A DNA stretch of 64,000 nucleotides. It comes from an uncultured Clostridia bacterium (GTDB taxonomy: Bacteria; Bacillota; Clostridia; Lachnospirales; CAG-274). The DNA lies in NCBI GenBank assembly GCA_947632615.1, contig CANRPW010000011.1:1-64000 (forward strand), read 5' to 3'. This document shows positions 42,244 through 51,214 of the stretch, in pieces (the stretch's first letter is position 1; every line of letters starts with the position of its first letter). The position numbers were made by a program, and so were the translations under genes. The notes beneath the pieces were generated by a model. That model was not told the DNA's origin. It worked only from the letters and a program-made list of their open reading frames with translations, and searched no databases.

Positions 42244-43914
42244 TTATACCTCTATTTTCTTATCCTTGATTATAAGGTTGAGAGCGCTGAGAATTGCTCT
42301 GAAGGATGCTTTTGCAGTATTGGTTGAAATACCTACGCCATAATATGAATTCTGGTTTTCATCATAAATATGGATGTAGGTAATAGCTCTTGACTTATTA
42401 CCGTAGTCAAGAGAGTGCTGAGAATAAGTAACAATATCAAAGTCTATGCCAAATTTGTTCTTCACTGAGTCGCAGAAGGCATCTATCACACCGTTACCCT
42501 TGCCGGTAATGTTGGAAAATTCGCCGTTTATGAGTATATCAGACTTTATGATAATGTTTTCACCGCTGCCCGACTGATAATAATATTTAAGACTTATAGG
42601 GGAGCTTACTGCGTAGGTTTCAAAGAAGAGGTCGTAAATTTCTTTAAATGTAAGCTCTCTGTTCTGCTTGTCGGACTCCCCGGTAACAACAAGACTGAAT
42701 GCCTGCTGTATAGAGCGTGGCACAGTAAGCCCGTAATTGTGCTCCAAAATGTAAGATACGCCGCCCTTTCCCGACTGGCTGTTTATTCTTATAATAGGAT
42801 CGTAGCTTCTGCCAACGTCTGCGGGGTCGATATGAAGATAAGGCACTTCCCAGCGGTCGGGATGCTCCTCCAGGCGCTTCATACCCTTCTTTATAGCATC
42901 CTGATGAGAGCCTGAAAAGGCTGTGAATACAAGGTCGCCTACATAAGGATGACGTGGGTCTACGCTCATGCCTGTGGAATTTTCGTAAATTTCGATGGTA
43001 GGCATTACATTTGAGAAGTCAAGCTCGGGGTCGATGCCCTGTGTGAACATATTAAGAGCTACCGTCATTATATCGCAGTTGCCCGTACGTTCGCCGTTTC
43101 CGAAAAGTGTTCCCTCAACTCTGTCAGCCCCTGCCAGAAGACCAAGCTCTGTTGCAGCAATGCCCTCGCCTCTGTCGTTGTGAGTGTGAAGGCTTAAAAC
43201 TACGTTTTCTCTGTATTTAAGATTTCTGTGGCAATATTCTATCTGATCTGCATATACGTTAGGTGTAGCCATTTCAACGGTTGAAGGAAGGTTGATGATA
43301 ACCTTTCTGTCGGGAGTTGGCTGCCATACATCAAGCACGGCGTTGCACACCTCAACGGCATAATCAGGCTCTGTGCCTGTGAAGCTCTCGGGGGAATATT
43401 CATAAAGCAGCTTATCCTTTCCGTATTCCTCTGCAAGCTCGTCAACAAGCTTTGCGCCGAAAACGGCAAGCTCCTTTATTTCCTCCTTGGATTTATTAAA
43501 TACAACATCTCTCTGAAGAGTTGAAGTGGAGTTGTAAAGGTGTACTATAGCCTTGGGGCAGCCGTCTATTGCCTCAAATGTTTTTCTTATAATGTGCTCT
43601 CTGCTCTGTGTGAGGACCTGTATAGTCACGTCGTCAGGTATAAGTTTTTTCTCTATAAGGGCGCGGCAAAACGCAAACTCAGTATCGCTTGCAGCGGGGA
43701 AGCCCACCTCTATTTCCTTAAAACCCAGCTTTACAAGGTGCTTGAAAAACTCTATTTTCTGATCCAAATTCATAGGATTTTCAAGTGCCTGATTTCCGTC
43801 ACGAAGGTCTACCGAACACCAAACAGGCGCTTTTGTAATTTCGTTGTCGGGCCATGTCCTATCCTTTAAATTAATAGGCTTGTAAGGACGGTATCTGTAA
43901 TAATTCATTGCCAT
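42244..43914 (-). CDS. leuA: 2-isopropylmalate synthase
   Basis: LeuA condenses acetyl-CoA and 2-oxoisovalerate, the first step to leucine. ATG 43914 (AMNYYRYRPYKP follows) has GGAG nine bases upstream and is preferred over 43944, which falls in the attenuator T-run. The product has 556 residues, the longer LeuA2-type. Motifs are SVDLRDGNQAL (metal-binding Asp), EVGFPAASDTEF, LSLHTHNDRGEG (metal His pair) and GNGERTGN. The C-terminal LeuA_dimer domain (about 430-550), the leucine feedback site, is intact. Expression is controlled by the T-box upstream. Confidence 0.95.
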   Translation of the reverse strand: MAMNYYRYRPYKPINLKDRTWPDNEITKAPVWCSVDLRDGNQALENPMNLDQKIEFFKHLVKLGFKEIEVGFPAASDTEFAFCRALIEKKLIPDDVTIQVLTQSREHIIRKTFEAIDGCPKAIVHLYNSTSTLQRDVVFNKSKEEIKELAVFGAKLVDELAEEYGKDKLLYEYSPESFTGTEPDYAVEVCNAVLDVWQPTPDRKVIINLPSTVEMATPNVYADQIEYCHRNLKYRENVVLSLHTHNDRGEGIAATELGLLAGADRVEGTLFGNGERTGNCDIMTVALNMFTQGIDPELDFSNVMPTIEIYENSTGMSVDPRHPYVGDLVFTAFSGSHQDAIKKGMKRLEEHPDRWEVPYLHIDPADVGRSYDPIIRINSQSGKGGVSYILEHNYGLTVPRSIQQAFSLVVTGESDKQNRELTFKEIYDLFFETYAVSSPISLKYYYQSGSGENIIIKSDILINGEFSNITGKGNGVIDAFCDSVKNKFGIDFDIVTYSQHSLDYGNKSRAITYIHIYDENQNSYYGVGISTNTAKASFRAILSALNLIIKDKKIEV

Positions 43915-43944
43915 AGCTTCATTCTCCTTTTTTGTTTTTAGCAT

Positions 43945-44230
43945 AAAAAAAGCTCCCGTTTCTTAAAGAAACGAAAGACTACACTTTACTTCCGCGGTAC
44001 CATTCTTATTCATCCTTAAAAAGATGCACTCAATGTCGGGTACTTTCATACCCTGCCGATAAATAACGGACGGCTTTCCGTCAGAGCCTACTCATTTTTC
44101 AGCCCTGCCACTCAAAGGCGAGTTCGATCATCTTTCAGCAATATCTTCCACCAACCGATATCTCTCTTGAGCTTTCCGACAACCTACTATTCCTTTTCTT
44201 CGTGTTTTCATATGGTCTAAAATTAACATT
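43945..44230 (-). ncRNA. T-box leader, leucine specific (specifier CUC)
   Basis: On the minus strand the 285-nt leader contains the stem I elements (AGAGAGATATCGG, TTGGTGGAA), a specifier loop GAACTCGCC with CTC at 44122-44120, the T-box AATGGTACCGCGGAAGT (about 44005-43988) that pairs with the uncharged tRNA acceptor end, and a terminator hairpin CTTTCGTTTCT/AGAAACGGGAG followed by seven T (43946-43952). CUC is a leucine codon, agreeing with leuA next door. Uncharged tRNA-Leu would stabilise the antiterminator and switch leuA and the aminotransferase on. Confidence 0.93.
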
Positions 44231-44236
44231 TGTATA

Positions 44237-44266
44237 ATGATAACATACCCCAAGGCTTTTTGTCAA
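44237..44266 (-). promoter_or_regulatory. promoter of the T-box/leuA operon
   Basis: On the minus strand, TTGACA (44261-44266), an 18-nt spacer and TATCAT (44237-44242). Confidence 0.7.
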
Positions 44267-44314
44267 TACCAAAAAAATAATTTTCTGATTGTCTTAGGGC
44301 AACAAATGTTATTC

Positions 44315-44343
44315 TTGACCAACCACACCCCTGTGCATATAAT
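44315..44343 (+). promoter_or_regulatory. promoter of the CDF transporter gene
   Basis: TTGACC (44315-44320), a 17-nt spacer and TATAAT (44338-44343), 61 nt before the ATG. It is back to back with the leuA promoter. Confidence 0.7.
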
Positions 44344-44403
44344 ATAAGAAGTATATATACGGCTTTGGGGACAGACAGCCCCCGCTGAAAGGAAAGAAAT
44401 AAT

Positions 44404-45285
44404 ATGTCAAATAAAGAGTCGGAAAATAAGAGGCTGGCACTAAAAACTTCATATATATGTATAGTTGTGAATGTTCTGCTTTCACTTGTAAAGCTTATAG
44501 CGGGAATACTGGGCAATTCTCAGGCAATGCTTTCCGATGCGCTTCATTCCCTTTCGGATGTATTCAGCACTTTCGTTGTTATAATAGGCATAGCCTTAGC
44601 ATCGGAAAAGTCTGACGGCGACCATCTTTACGGACACGAAAGGCTTGAATGTGTTGCGGCTGTCATACTCTCCGTATTTCTGTTTATGGCAGGGCTTGGT
44701 ATAGGGGCTTCTGCCGCAGCTAAAATATCGGAGCATACAGATAATATTTCGACACCTACAATGCTTGCTCTTTTCGGCGCTTTGATATCAATAGTTGTAA
44801 AAGAGCTGATGTACAGATATTCGGCATATGTGGCAAAAAAAGTAAATTCGGCGGCGATAATGGCAGATGCGTGGCACCATCGCTCCGATGCCCTGTCATC
44901 AATAGGCAGTCTTATAGGTATAGGCGGGGCAATGCTTGGCTTCCCTATTTTAGACCCCCTTACGGGTATTATAATCTGCGCCTTTATAATAAAGGCTTCG
45001 TTTGATATATTTAAGGATGCTGTTGACAAAATGGTGGATAAATCATGCGATAGAGAAACGACCGAGCTTATGAAAAAAGCTGTATTGGAAACCGATGGCG
45101 TTTTAGGGCTAGACCTTATAAGAACACGTCTTTTTGGCTCAAGAATATATGTTGATATTGAGATTTCTGCCGATAAAGACTTAAAGCTTACAGACTCTCA
45201 CAACATAGCGGAAAGAGTCCATAAAAAAATAGAAAATCAATTTCCTTTGGTAAAGCATTGCATGGTTCATGTAAACCCCAAATGA
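44404..45285 (+). CDS. cation diffusion facilitator family metal exporter
   Basis: The 293 residues have six membrane segments and a C-terminal cytoplasmic domain. The metal site motif in TM2 is SDALHSLSDVFS and in TM5 ADAWHHRSDALSS, the HxxxD pattern of CDF proteins. DHLYGHERLE is the conserved loop. The C-terminal domain (about 205-293) should dimerise through metal. Substrate is Zn, Mn, Fe or Cd. The first TM2 Asp plus downstream His favour Zn or Mn but cannot decide. Confidence 0.92.
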   Translation: MSNKESENKRLALKTSYICIVVNVLLSLVKLIAGILGNSQAMLSDALHSLSDVFSTFVVIIGIALASEKSDGDHLYGHERLECVAAVILSVFLFMAGLGIGASAAAKISEHTDNISTPTMLALFGALISIVVKELMYRYSAYVAKKVNSAAIMADAWHHRSDALSSIGSLIGIGGAMLGFPILDPLTGIIICAFIIKASFDIFKDAVDKMVDKSCDRETTELMKKAVLETDGVLGLDLIRTRLFGSRIYVDIEISADKDLKLTDSHNIAERVHKKIENQFPLVKHCMVHVNPK

Positions 45286-45288
45286 GTT

Positions 45289-45477
45289 TGGGCACGCACG
45301 CCCGCCGCCTATGGCGGCGGGCGGGCGTGCCCACGCGGGGGCGAGGCAGGGGGATAGAAGGAAGAAAGGGCGGCTTCGCCGCCCTTTCTTCCTTCTATCC
45401 CCCTGCCTCGCCCCCGCAAGCCCCACCCCGCAACAAAAGCCGCCGCTTGCGGCGGCTTTTGTTGCGGGGTGGGGCTT
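45289..45477 (+). repeat. triple-hairpin element, copy J
   Basis: Three hairpins in series: 45289-45333 (about 21-bp stem, one mismatch, in place of the usual 5' end), HP1 45335-45417 (perfect 40-bp stem, loop TTC) and the HP2 position 45418-45477 (perfect 29-bp stem, loop TT), ending GGGGCTT. It follows the CDF gene and precedes recD2. Confidence 0.83.
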
Positions 45478-45578
45478 ATTTTGGCATGGTCTTAAAAATT
45501 TTTGGTTGAAAGAATAAGTAGTAATATAGTATAATAGCATTAACATTATTCCTCTATTGATGATAAACGGTGATAAAT

Positions 45579-47828
45579 ATGGAAAATGCTCCGACAACCC
45601 TCACCACCGAGGGCGTTATTGAAAATATAATATATTTTAATCCCGAGAACGGATACTGCGTTTTTTCCATGGCGGACGATGAAAGTGAAAACGACAGAGA
45701 GCTTGTGTGCGTAGGCTATCTGCCCGATGCTCATGAAGGAGAAAGCATAAAGGTAACAGGGAATATAATAAACCACCCCACCTATGGACGACAGCTCAGT
45801 GTCAGCTCTTACACCAAAACTCTGCCCAAAACCGAACGAGGAATGGAAAAATATCTTGGCTCAGGGCTTATAAAGGGCATAGGGGCGGGTCTTTCAAAGA
45901 GAATAGTCAAAAAATTCGGTGACAAAACCTTTGATGTTATCGAAGAAAATCCCTTAAAGCTTGCTGAGGTAAGAGGTATAACCAAAGAAAAGGCAATGGC
46001 TATAGGTGCTGTTTTTCACGAACAGGCAGAGCTCAGGCGAGTTGTTGTTTATTTTGACAAATATGGCATAAGTCCTGTTTATGCCATAAAAATTTTCAAT
46101 CGCTTTGGTGAAAGGACTATTGAGACCGTAGAGCAGAACCCTTACAGGCTTGCTGATGAAATTCAGGGCATAGGCTTTAAGACTGCCGATATGATAGCCT
46201 TTAAAATGGGAACAGCCGAAAACTCTCCCAACAGAATAAAGGCAGGCATAAGATATGTGCTAAATCTTGCAGCTCAGAATGGACATACTCACCTTCCGTT
46301 GGAAAGTCTTATAAGAAATACAGGCACCATATTAAATGTAGACGAAGACATGATAAGAGATATGACAGCCCAGCTTGCTGCCGAGCAAATGGTATATTGC
46401 GAAAAAAAGGATGATATGGTAAGGGTCTATCTCAACATATATTATTATGCCGAAAACTACACTGCAAGAAAGCTTTTAGAGCTTAATAAAACCGCCCAGA
46501 GTGTCCCCTTTGACTTCAAAGAGGATATGGCATATCTTGAAAACACCTATGGCATAAAGCTTGCTTATGAGCAAAAAACGGCTGTTAAGGAAGCTATGGA
46601 GCAGGGCGTGGTCGTTATAACAGGAGGCCCCGGAACGGGCAAGACCACCACCATAAATGCCATTATAAAGCTTTTGGAAACGGAAAAGTATGAAATAGTG
46701 CTGGCAGCGCCTACGGGCAGAGCAGCAAAGCGAATGTCGGAGGCTACCGGGCTTGAGGGGCAGACCATACACAGACTTTTAGGCACTTCATATATAGCTG
46801 AAAATAACAGCCGCCAGATATTTGAAAAAGACGAAGACAACCCTATAGAGGCAGATGTGCTTATTATAGACGAGTGCTCTATGATAGACATTCTTCTTAT
46901 GTACAATCTGTTAAAAGCAGTGCCCCATGGCACAAAGGTAATAATAGTAGGTGATAAGGATCAGCTTCCCTCTGTGGGGGCAGGAAGTGTTCTTAAGGAC
47001 ATAATCGGTTCGGGCTGTATAAAGTCTGTTGTACTCAGCGAGGTATTCAGGCAGGCGGCAGAGTCTGATATTGTGCTTAATGCGCATAAGATAAACCGCG
47101 GAGAATATCCCGACCTTACCAAAAAAAGCTCAGACTTTTTCTTTATAAAGAGATCGGATATAAATGATGTTGTAAATGAAATTGTGGGGCTTAACAAAAC
47201 AAGACTCCCTAAATATCTGGGTTGTGATGCAATAAAGGACATACAGGTTTTGACGCCTATGAAAAAATCGCCCCTTGGTATCGGCAATCTCAATGTTGTG
47301 CTGCAAGAGGCATTTAATCCCAAAAGCCCCTATAAAAACGAAAGAGAGTTCAGAAATACTGTTTTTCGTGAGGGCGACAAGGTTATGCAGGTAAGAAACG
47401 ATTATAACCTTATTTGGAATGTGATAGAAAACAGCATAGAAAAGGACAGCGGCACAGGGGTTTTTAACGGCGATGAAGGCATTATAAATAAAATAGACCC
47501 TGTGGGGGAATATGTTGAGGTGGTATTTGACGACAACAAATATGTGAAATATGACTTTTCTCAGCTTGACGAGCTGGAGCTTGGATATGCCGTCACCATA
47601 CACAAATCACAGGGCAGCGAATATAAGGCCGTCATAATCCCCGCATTTAACGGTCCCGCCCTTCTTTTGTCGAGAAATCTGCTTTATACAGCAGTGACAA
47701 GGGCAAAGGAGCTTTGTGTTATTGTGGGAAACGCCGATATTATCAAAAAAATGATAGACAACAACAACGAAGTAAACAGATACTCTACACTTATTGACAG
47801 ACTTAAGGAATTAAACGAATACATTTAA
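45579..47828 (+). CDS. recD2: ATP-dependent RecD2-like DNA helicase
   Basis: This SF1B 5'-3' helicase acts in repair in bacteria with or without RecBCD. The frame opens at GTG 45570. ATG 45579 has GGTGA five bases upstream and is preferred, giving 749 residues. The N-terminal half is the RecD2-specific domain with helix-hairpin-helix repeats (GIGAGLSKRIVKKFG, GIGFKTADMIA). The helicase core has Walker A GGPGTGKTTT, motif II IIDECSM, GDKDQLPSVGAGSVL and the C-terminal TIHKSQGSEYKAV and YTAVTRAK. comF follows after 2 nt. Confidence 0.95.
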   Translation: MENAPTTLTTEGVIENIIYFNPENGYCVFSMADDESENDRELVCVGYLPDAHEGESIKVTGNIINHPTYGRQLSVSSYTKTLPKTERGMEKYLGSGLIKGIGAGLSKRIVKKFGDKTFDVIEENPLKLAEVRGITKEKAMAIGAVFHEQAELRRVVVYFDKYGISPVYAIKIFNRFGERTIETVEQNPYRLADEIQGIGFKTADMIAFKMGTAENSPNRIKAGIRYVLNLAAQNGHTHLPLESLIRNTGTILNVDEDMIRDMTAQLAAEQMVYCEKKDDMVRVYLNIYYYAENYTARKLLELNKTAQSVPFDFKEDMAYLENTYGIKLAYEQKTAVKEAMEQGVVVITGGPGTGKTTTINAIIKLLETEKYEIVLAAPTGRAAKRMSEATGLEGQTIHRLLGTSYIAENNSRQIFEKDEDNPIEADVLIIDECSMIDILLMYNLLKAVPHGTKVIIVGDKDQLPSVGAGSVLKDIIGSGCIKSVVLSEVFRQAAESDIVLNAHKINRGEYPDLTKKSSDFFFIKRSDINDVVNEIVGLNKTRLPKYLGCDAIKDIQVLTPMKKSPLGIGNLNVVLQEAFNPKSPYKNEREFRNTVFREGDKVMQVRNDYNLIWNVIENSIEKDSGTGVFNGDEGIINKIDPVGEYVEVVFDDNKYVKYDFSQLDELELGYAVTIHKSQGSEYKAVIIPAFNGPALLLSRNLLYTAVTRAKELCVIVGNADIIKKMIDNNNEVNRYSTLIDRLKELNEYI

Positions 47829-47830
47829 CA

Positions 47831-48499
47831 ATGAAACAAACATTACAACTTCTTATAGACATAATATACCCAAAACGTTGCTTGCTTTGCGGCAATATAA
47901 TAAGCTTCGGCGACAAAGGTCCGATCTGCGAAGACTGTATGAAGAATGTCGCCTATGCAGACCCCTCTTTGCAAACCGACAGAGGATTTTCTCTATTTGA
48001 ATATAAAGGCGAAATAAGAAAAGCCATATTCCATCTCAAATATGACGGAAACAAGGCTCTCGGCAAGTCTTTTGCCACTCTTTTATATGAGGCATTTATT
48101 AAAAACAAAATGCCTATAGATTTTGATGAGATAGTGCCTGTGCCTATCAGCGAGAAAAGACTTAAAGAAAGAGGCTATAATCAGACGGAGCTTATTGCCC
48201 GTGAGCTTAGCGCCCTTACTAAAATACCCTATTCATCGGGTCTTATAAGGATAAAGGAAACTGCGCCTCAGAACGATCTTGGCATTTCTGAGCGAGCCGA
48301 AAATGTAAAGGACGCTTTTGATACGAAAGGCTCTTTTGAGGGCAAACGCATTTTACTTATCGACGACATTTTTACAACAGGCAGCACTATAAACGAATGT
48401 ACCCGTATGCTTTTAAAAGCCGGTGCTGCCGATGTAAAATATTGTACTGTTGCTAAAGCTATGTTAAGAAATATGCCCCACCTTTCCAACCGTCTCTGA
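47831..48499 (+). CDS. comF: ComF-family phosphoribosyltransferase-like protein
   Basis: The 222 residues have an N-terminal four-Cys zinc site (CLLCG, CEDC) and a PRTase domain with VPVPISEKRLKERGYNQTELIA and RILLIDDIFTTGST. In competent bacteria ComFC assists DNA uptake. No comFA is nearby, and the gene is joined to recD2, which favours a role with DNA repair or uptake. The last six residues (HLSNRL) and the stop codon are encoded by repeat element K, so the C-terminus was rewritten by the element's arrival. Confidence 0.9.
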   Translation: MKQTLQLLIDIIYPKRCLLCGNIISFGDKGPICEDCMKNVAYADPSLQTDRGFSLFEYKGEIRKAIFHLKYDGNKALGKSFATLLYEAFIKNKMPIDFDEIVPVPISEKRLKERGYNQTELIARELSALTKIPYSSGLIRIKETAPQNDLGISERAENVKDAFDTKGSFEGKRILLIDDIFTTGSTINECTRMLLKAGAADVKYCTVAKAMLRNMPHLSNRL

Positions 48500-48587
48500 C
48501 GAGAAGGTTGGAAAGGCGGACCACCGGGGGCAGAGCAGCGGCTCCTACGTCGCCGCTGCTCTGCCCCCTGACCGCAGTTTGGTCGGT
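48475..48587 (-). repeat. double-hairpin element, copy K (inverted), overlapping the comF end
   Basis: In element orientation: ACCGACCAAACTGCGG, HP1 with a perfect 17-bp stem and loop GACGTAGGA (48526-48568), then HP2, a 16-bp stem with one mismatch and loop GTCA (48481-48516), then GGTGGGGCA. The comF stop TGA (48497-48499) lies in the HP2 loop. HP1 is homologous to those of N and O. Confidence 0.87.
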
Positions 48588-48684
48588 AAAAGCCTTAACT
48601 GATACAAACCAGCAGTTTCTATAAAGTAAACAAATCACTCCCGAAAGCATATATTTTATTAGATGCAATTTGGGAGTGATCTTT

Positions 48685-49401
48685 TTGTATTACAGAACCT
48701 CACGTCGCAGAAGCTATATAACAAACAGCATAGATAAATGGTTAAAGGATGGTAAAATATCCCCTGAAATGGGCAGAGGCATATCCTCCTCCGAGCTTAG
48801 AAACGGAGATGACCTTATAAGAGGCTTTAACAATTATACGCAATTCAGTCAGGAAAACAACGCAGAGGCGCCGATCCCCGATGGGCTCGGGGGCTATGTT
48901 CCAAACGGCGGCACGCCCTTTCCCCCTTCTGAAGAAAGAAGCAGGCTTACCCCTATGAATTATGACGGCATATATGAAAGAGATATCAGGCTCATGCACA
49001 ACCTTTACGGTGATATAAACTCATTTTTATACCCTATAGTAGTGAGCGAGCTTAACAATATGGAATTTTCGGGAAGCTCTGTATACGACTACAGCCTGGC
49101 TGAAAGACAGTCCATGGCAAACGGCAGCATAAGAGATGAAGAGCTTGACAGAGAGTCATTAAGTCAGATCGTAAATTCCATATACGACAAGGCGGTTATG
49201 GCAGATGACGGAACAAACGAAATAATGCTGGACGACAATTCGGCTTTGGCGGGACGCAGCCGGGAAGATCTTTTAAAGGCGGCAATAGAAAGTCTTGTGC
49301 TTACGGAACTGTTTTTGTCAAGACGGCCGTTTTACAGAGATACTTCTGATGCCTACAGATATTTTAACGGAAGATATGACGGTATAAACCCCACAATGTA
49401 G
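48685..49401 (+). CDS. hypothetical protein, 238 residues
   Basis: I do not recognise this protein. It is soluble and acidic. The N-terminal part (RTSRRRSYITNSIDKWLKDGKI) is basic and helical, followed by a low-complexity Pro/Gly stretch (about 65-90) and a C-terminal helical part ending SRRPFYRDTSDAYRYFNGRYDG. TTG 48685 has GGGAG eight bases upstream and is preferred to TTG 48670 or GTG 48676, which lie in or before that site. Element K lies upstream and element L touches its stop. Confidence 0.55.
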   Translation: MYYRTSRRRSYITNSIDKWLKDGKISPEMGRGISSSELRNGDDLIRGFNNYTQFSQENNAEAPIPDGLGGYVPNGGTPFPPSEERSRLTPMNYDGIYERDIRLMHNLYGDINSFLYPIVVSELNNMEFSGSSVYDYSLAERQSMANGSIRDEELDRESLSQIVNSIYDKAVMADDGTNEIMLDDNSALAGRSREDLLKAAIESLVLTELFLSRRPFYRDTSDAYRYFNGRYDGINPTM

Positions 49402-49404
49402 AAA

Positions 49405-49498
49405 GCGAAAATCAGCGGCGGCGCAGCCGCCGCTGATTTTCGCCCCGCGGGTCCCTCCTGAGTGACGATTTTTAATCGTCACTCAGGAGGGGGCAACC
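49405..49498 (+). repeat. double-hairpin element, copy L
   Basis: HP1 is a perfect 18-bp stem with loop GCA (49405-49443), the linker CCCGCGGGT, HP2 a perfect 18-bp stem with loop TTT (49453-49491), then GGGGCAACC. HP1 is identical to the inner part of HP1 in copy B. HP2 differs. It lies between the hypothetical gene and hpf. Confidence 0.87.
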
Positions 49499-49552
49499 TT
49501 TTTCATAAAATTATACAAAAAACTTTAATATAAAAAAGGAAATTCATAAGTT

Positions 49553-49582
49553 TTGACTAATATATTAATAAGGAGATATTAT
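49553..49582 (+). promoter_or_regulatory. promoter of hpf
   Basis: TTGACT (49553-49558), an 18-nt spacer and TATTAT (49577-49582), 35 nt before the ATG. Confidence 0.55.
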
Positions 49583-49617
49583 AATATCTTCCACTAACCA
49601 ATGAAGGAGTTGATATT

Positions 49618-50160
49618 ATGCGTTTTAATTTTGTAGGTAAAAATATCACTATATGGTCCTCAATAAAAGAAAAGGTTGAAACAAAGGTAGGCAAACTTGA
49701 AAAGCTGCTTCCGGCTAATTCTGTAGTAAATGTTGCAGCTTCAAATACAAAGGGCACAAATAAGCTCGAGATCACCATTCCTCTTTTCAATAAGAGAATA
49801 TTAAGAGCAGAGGCAATTGACAACGATATGGCTACAGCTGTAGACTTAGTTGTTGACAAGCTTGAAAGACAGCTTAAAAAATACAAGGGTCGCCTTAAGG
49901 ATAAAAGCAAAAAGGCAGTTGATTTTGCCGAAGAGCTTAAAACCTTGCCCGCAGATGAAATTCTCCCCGACGAATCGGCTAAAATATCAAAAATCAAGGA
50001 GTTCCCTGTTAAACCTATGGATCCTGAAGAGGCAATTATTGAAATGGGTCTTTTAGGTCATAACTTCTATATTTTCAAAAATTCTGAAAATGACGAAACC
50101 TGTCTTGTTTATAAAAGAAATAACGGAACATACGGTCTGCTCGTACCTCAGATCGACTAA
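49618..50160 (+). CDS. hpf: ribosome hibernation promoting factor, long form
   Basis: Long HPF pairs 70S ribosomes into 100S dimers in slow growth. The 180 residues comprise the S30EA/YfiA domain (1 to about 100, with the basic KLERQLKKYKGRLK) and the C-terminal dimerising domain (about 120-180: KPMDPEEAIIEMGLLGHNFYIF, VYKRNNGTYGLLVP). The presence of both domains defines the long form typical of Firmicutes. AAGGAG precedes the ATG. Confidence 0.96.
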   Translation: MRFNFVGKNITIWSSIKEKVETKVGKLEKLLPANSVVNVAASNTKGTNKLEITIPLFNKRILRAEAIDNDMATAVDLVVDKLERQLKKYKGRLKDKSKKAVDFAEELKTLPADEILPDESAKISKIKEFPVKPMDPEEAIIEMGLLGHNFYIFKNSENDETCLVYKRNNGTYGLLVPQID

Positions 50161-50169
50161 AATAATATT

Positions 50170-50191
50170 GACCGCTGCTTAAGCAGCGGTC
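50170..50191 (+). terminator. hairpin after hpf
   Basis: A perfect 22-bp palindrome GACCGCTGCTT/AAGCAGCGGTC with essentially no loop is followed by TTAATTTATT, nine bases after the hpf stop. It is a likely terminator although the T-run is weak. Confidence 0.6.
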
Positions 50192-50334
50192 TTAATTTAT
50201 TAAAACTAAAAATAAACTTAAATATCCACTTTACATTAAGAGAAAAAAACTTTATACTATTAATAAGGTCGCAGGAAATGCAATATAAGAATAAAATTAA
50301 TAATAGGCGGCCATAAAAAGGATGTGAATATTTA

Positions 50335-50994
50335 ATGAAGATGGAAAAAATAAGTGACACCCAAATCAAATTTACACTGACAGCCAAAGACCTTATAGAC
50401 AGAAATATCAACATTACCGACCTTACATACGAATCAGAAAAAACAAGAAAGCTTTTCAGAGAAATATTGGACGAGGCAAAAAACACCTGCAATTTCAGAC
50501 CCGACAACACGCCCCTTATGATAGAGGCAATGCCTGTTGAAGACGGTATAATGATAATCATATCAAAGGTGAAAAACACAGAAAATCTTAAAAGCGGGCT
50601 GGACCTTCGTCCTGACAGCAAAGGCATAGGACGATATAAGTTAGATGATTTTTTAGATGTTAAAGACGTTGTAAAAGAAAACACAGACAGCAAAAACTCT
50701 AAAATCACCATATACAGCTTTGAAACAATGGACAATGCCGCTGACAGCGCAAAAAGAATACATCCCGTTTTTTCAGGAAAAAGCTCTCTTTATAAAAACA
50801 AAGACCATTACTATCTTATACTCATCAGACCCTTAAGCGGAACAGGCATAGGCACTGACAATATTGAAGCTATGCTCTCAGAATATGGCACAAAGCAGGT
50901 TTCAGGGCCTGTGGCAAAGGCATATATAACCGAACACGGAGAAGCTATTATAAAAGACGATGCTGTAAACATTCTTTCCAACATATTTGCATAA
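50335..50994 (+). CDS. mecA: adaptor protein MecA
   Basis: MecA recruits substrates to the ClpC unfoldase for ClpCP proteolysis. The 219 residues have the N-terminal substrate-binding part (MEKISDTQIKFTLTAKDLIDRNI) and the C-terminal ClpC-binding domain (YSFETMDNAADSAKRI, YYLILIRP, LSEYGTK) separated by a short charged linker. ComK, its Bacillus target, is not visible here. Element M follows directly. Confidence 0.92.
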   Translation: MKMEKISDTQIKFTLTAKDLIDRNINITDLTYESEKTRKLFREILDEAKNTCNFRPDNTPLMIEAMPVEDGIMIIISKVKNTENLKSGLDLRPDSKGIGRYKLDDFLDVKDVVKENTDSKNSKITIYSFETMDNAADSAKRIHPVFSGKSSLYKNKDHYYLILIRPLSGTGIGTDNIEAMLSEYGTKQVSGPVAKAYITEHGEAIIKDDAVNILSNIFA

Positions 50995-51007
50995 GCTCAT
51001 AGCTGTT

Positions 51008-51135
51008 GCCCCGCTTTTCCAAACCGTCACAGACGGTTTGGAAAAGGCGGAGCCGTGGGCGAGGGGGAAGGGCGGCGCAGCCGCCCTTCCCCCTCGCCCC
51101 ACGGCTCCGCAGCACGGTCTTAAAGACCGTGCTGC
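51008..51135 (-). repeat. triple-hairpin element, copy M (inverted)
   Basis: Three hairpins: 51014-51046 (HP2, perfect 15-bp stem, loop ACA, flanked by GTTGCCCC, the reverse of GGGGCAAC), 51047-51110 (HP1, about 31-bp stem with a single-base bulge, loop GCA) and 51109-51135 (12-bp stem, loop TAA) at the place of the usual GCCGACC end. It shares this layout with copy J. Confidence 0.82.
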
Positions 51136-51214
51136 GAAGCAAAAAAATACTATTCCATTTTTATACAAAATATGTTATACTTATATCACTACTATATGAA
51201 AAGGAGATACATTA

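Noticed and set aside
45181-45597. 138-codon minus-strand frame across element J
   Set aside because: It spans three hairpins and both flanking genes, with low-complexity Gly/Arg/Pro content.
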